From Emiliania huxleyi CCMP1516 (taxonomy: Eukaryota; Haptophyta; Isochrysidales; Noelaerhabdaceae): a stretch of 64,000 nucleotides of DNA. The translations under genes were made by a program, and so were the position numbers. Below are positions 63,094-64,000 of the stretch, one piece after another. Where the stretch lies: positions 251,014 to 315,013 of the forward strand of contig NW_005195085.1 in the NCBI RefSeq assembly GCF_000372725.1, given 5' to 3'. The stretch's first letter is position 1. Each line of letters starts with the position of its first letter. The notes beneath the pieces were generated by a model. It worked only from the letters and a program-made list of their open reading frames with translations, was not told the origin of the DNA and did no database searches.

Positions 63094-63229
63094 GCCCTCT
63101 TTGCCGGCGGGGCCTCGCTTGCGCAGGTTGATGACAGGCGCGGTCCTGGTGGATAGGCCGGACCAAGTCGCCGCTCTCTCGGCCGCCGAGATCCGCAAGC
63201 GTGCCTTGGGGGGCAGCCGCCCGTTTTGA
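61943..63229 (+). CDS. Coiled-coil protein of unknown function, six exons
   Basis: The model is join(61943..62076, 62200..62338, 62416..62515, 62750..62787, 62873..62961, 63127..63229), 200 aa. It starts MAFPWLEKENSTYTAALNKV. Residues about 15-90 are a charged alpha-helical coiled coil (RRDALLAEKARRIAEDRAED, ESMAALAASEATAQRKRAED). Then come FRQIRAREVLSKHAPPP, SPWKGLHHTVQLGGDGLSPK, RRDRDEATLEAAVAGG and LVDRPDQVAALSAAEIRKRA, with a TGA at 63227. Every junction keeps frame and AG acceptor. Donors are GC for introns 1, 2 and 5 and GT for introns 3 and 4. No family was recognised; the composition recalls axonemal or scaffold proteins, but that is a guess. Intron 4 holds CCGAGATGAG repeats and intron 5 a long GA run. 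Confidence 0.65.
63019..63090. repeat. (GA)n microsatellite within an intron
   Basis: About 36 GA units within the last intron of the coiled-coil gene, preceding the acceptor GCGCAG at 63126. Confidence 0.9.
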
Positions 63230-64000
63230 GTCTGCGCCCGCCCTCCCCCGGTGTGCCGGCCCGACTTTGAAGGCGTCGGAGTTGAAGGCTCCGCAGGCAG
63301 CTGACGTGCGTTTCGTTGTTCGTGATTGGGTTTTATATGCTCTTGAGGGTGGTGGCGGAGTAGCGCAGAGCGCTCACTTAGCGCGCAAGTGGTCGATGTG
63401 TTAGTGCAACGTCAGTATATGTACTACGAGTCGTAGGGGTGGGCTGACCGTGCCGTGCCGTCTGCCGATATTTTTCCGCCCGTCGAATTCGAGCGCAACG
63501 CCAACGGCGCGCTCTGGCGCATGTGAAGATGAACGAGTACGAGACGCTCGAGCCTCTCGAGAGTGAGAGTAAAGCGTAGATTCAACTATCAACATTCAAG
63601 CAGAACCGAACCAGAAGCACTTGTGGAGCCACGTTATTCATATTAGGAAATAATTATTCTCCAGGGTTGCCCTTTGATCCGGGCCCCAGCCTTACATCTC
63701 AAGGGTCACGGGGGTGACAACCACTCGAGCGTCCCCTGTGCCGACCGCCCGATTATTGCATGGCGAGGGCGTTCGCAGAAACAGCATATGGAATCGCTCC
63801 TCGCGCCGCTCTGCTCGCACGGCGCTTCCACGACGCCGCGCGCACGCAGCAGGTTCTCAACGCGCACCGCCGCGTTGCACGAGCCGTCGTCAGGCCAGGC
63901 TCCGCTGTTGGCGCCGTGGCCATCACCGTGCTCCCCAGACAATCGGCAACTGAACCACGCCCAATGCAAAGTGAGGACGTAGTGGCGCTGGTGGCGGAGA
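63230..64000. other. Window end, no gene recognised
   Basis: The stretch holds a GGCGGAGTAGCGCAGAGCG segment at 63353 that superficially recalls a tRNA A box, and two overlapping opposite ORFs at 63674-63982. I found no convincing evidence for either. Confidence 0.4.

Noticed and set aside
63345..63420. tRNA-like segment with A-box resemblance
   Set aside because: No B box (GTTCRANNC) and no cloverleaf could be drawn.

Overview
The window is nuclear DNA of a GC-rich, plastid-bearing alga. The evidence is GC-rich third codon positions, dense spliceosomal introns, dispersed repeats between genes, and genes such as a plastid fibrillin (PAP), an arabinosyltransferase-type HPAT enzyme and a SNF2/bromodomain ATPase. 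A haptophyte fits best, because GC content, abundant GC-AG introns and introner-like introns all agree. A dinoflagellate or pelagophyte cannot be excluded. No spliced leader, bacterial operon or rRNA/tRNA gene was recognised. A 100-base run of N at 26898-26997 is an assembly gap.

Layout. 0-6.8 kb: a partial 3' end, a DUF1415-like gene (-), an unknown gene (-), a BTB gene and a RING-ankyrin gene (+). 7-8 kb: dispersed repeats. 8.1-11.5 kb: an HPAT-like glycosyltransferase (+). 11.8-13.6 kb: a secreted proline-rich lectin-like protein (-). 15 kb: a small secreted protein with an internal duplication. 16-19 kb: a retroelement zinc-knuckle fragment and an acylhydrolase-like gene (+). 20.8-22.8 kb: an unknown five-exon gene (-). 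23.8-25.2 kb: a class I methyltransferase (+). 26-28.4 kb: an RCC1-repeat gene crossing the gap. 29-35.7 kb: a large SNF2 ATPase with a PDZ insert and a bromodomain. 36-39 kb: repeats. 39-49 kb: an ankyrin gene with a WLDY/RGWCR-type N-terminal domain (-), a kinase pseudogene, a secreted Cys-rich protein (-), a retroelement fragment, a PAP/fibrillin and a membrane ankyrin protein. 49-52 kb: a Ser/Thr kinase (-). 53-54 kb: a broken RCC1 gene (-). 55-60 kb: a one-TM protein and a methyltransferase (both -). 60-63 kb: an FkbM methyltransferase and a coiled-coil protein (+). The genes belong to unrelated pathways and do not form a cluster.

The main signal is the introns. I modelled 67 introns by hand from protein continuity and reading frame. 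Every complete model comes out as a multiple of three. About 40 use a GC donor, 26 use GT and one looks like GA. Nearly all downstream exons begin with G, and many introns open with a diverged copy of the first bases of the exon that follows. Unrelated genes share intron sequence families: a CTCGAGAGG/TATTC family, a GTGAACAG inverted-repeat family, CCGAGAT minisatellites and AT-rich TAATTA introns. This looks like ongoing intron gain by introner-like elements and tandem exon-segment duplication. All exon models are inferred by eye and have no transcript support.
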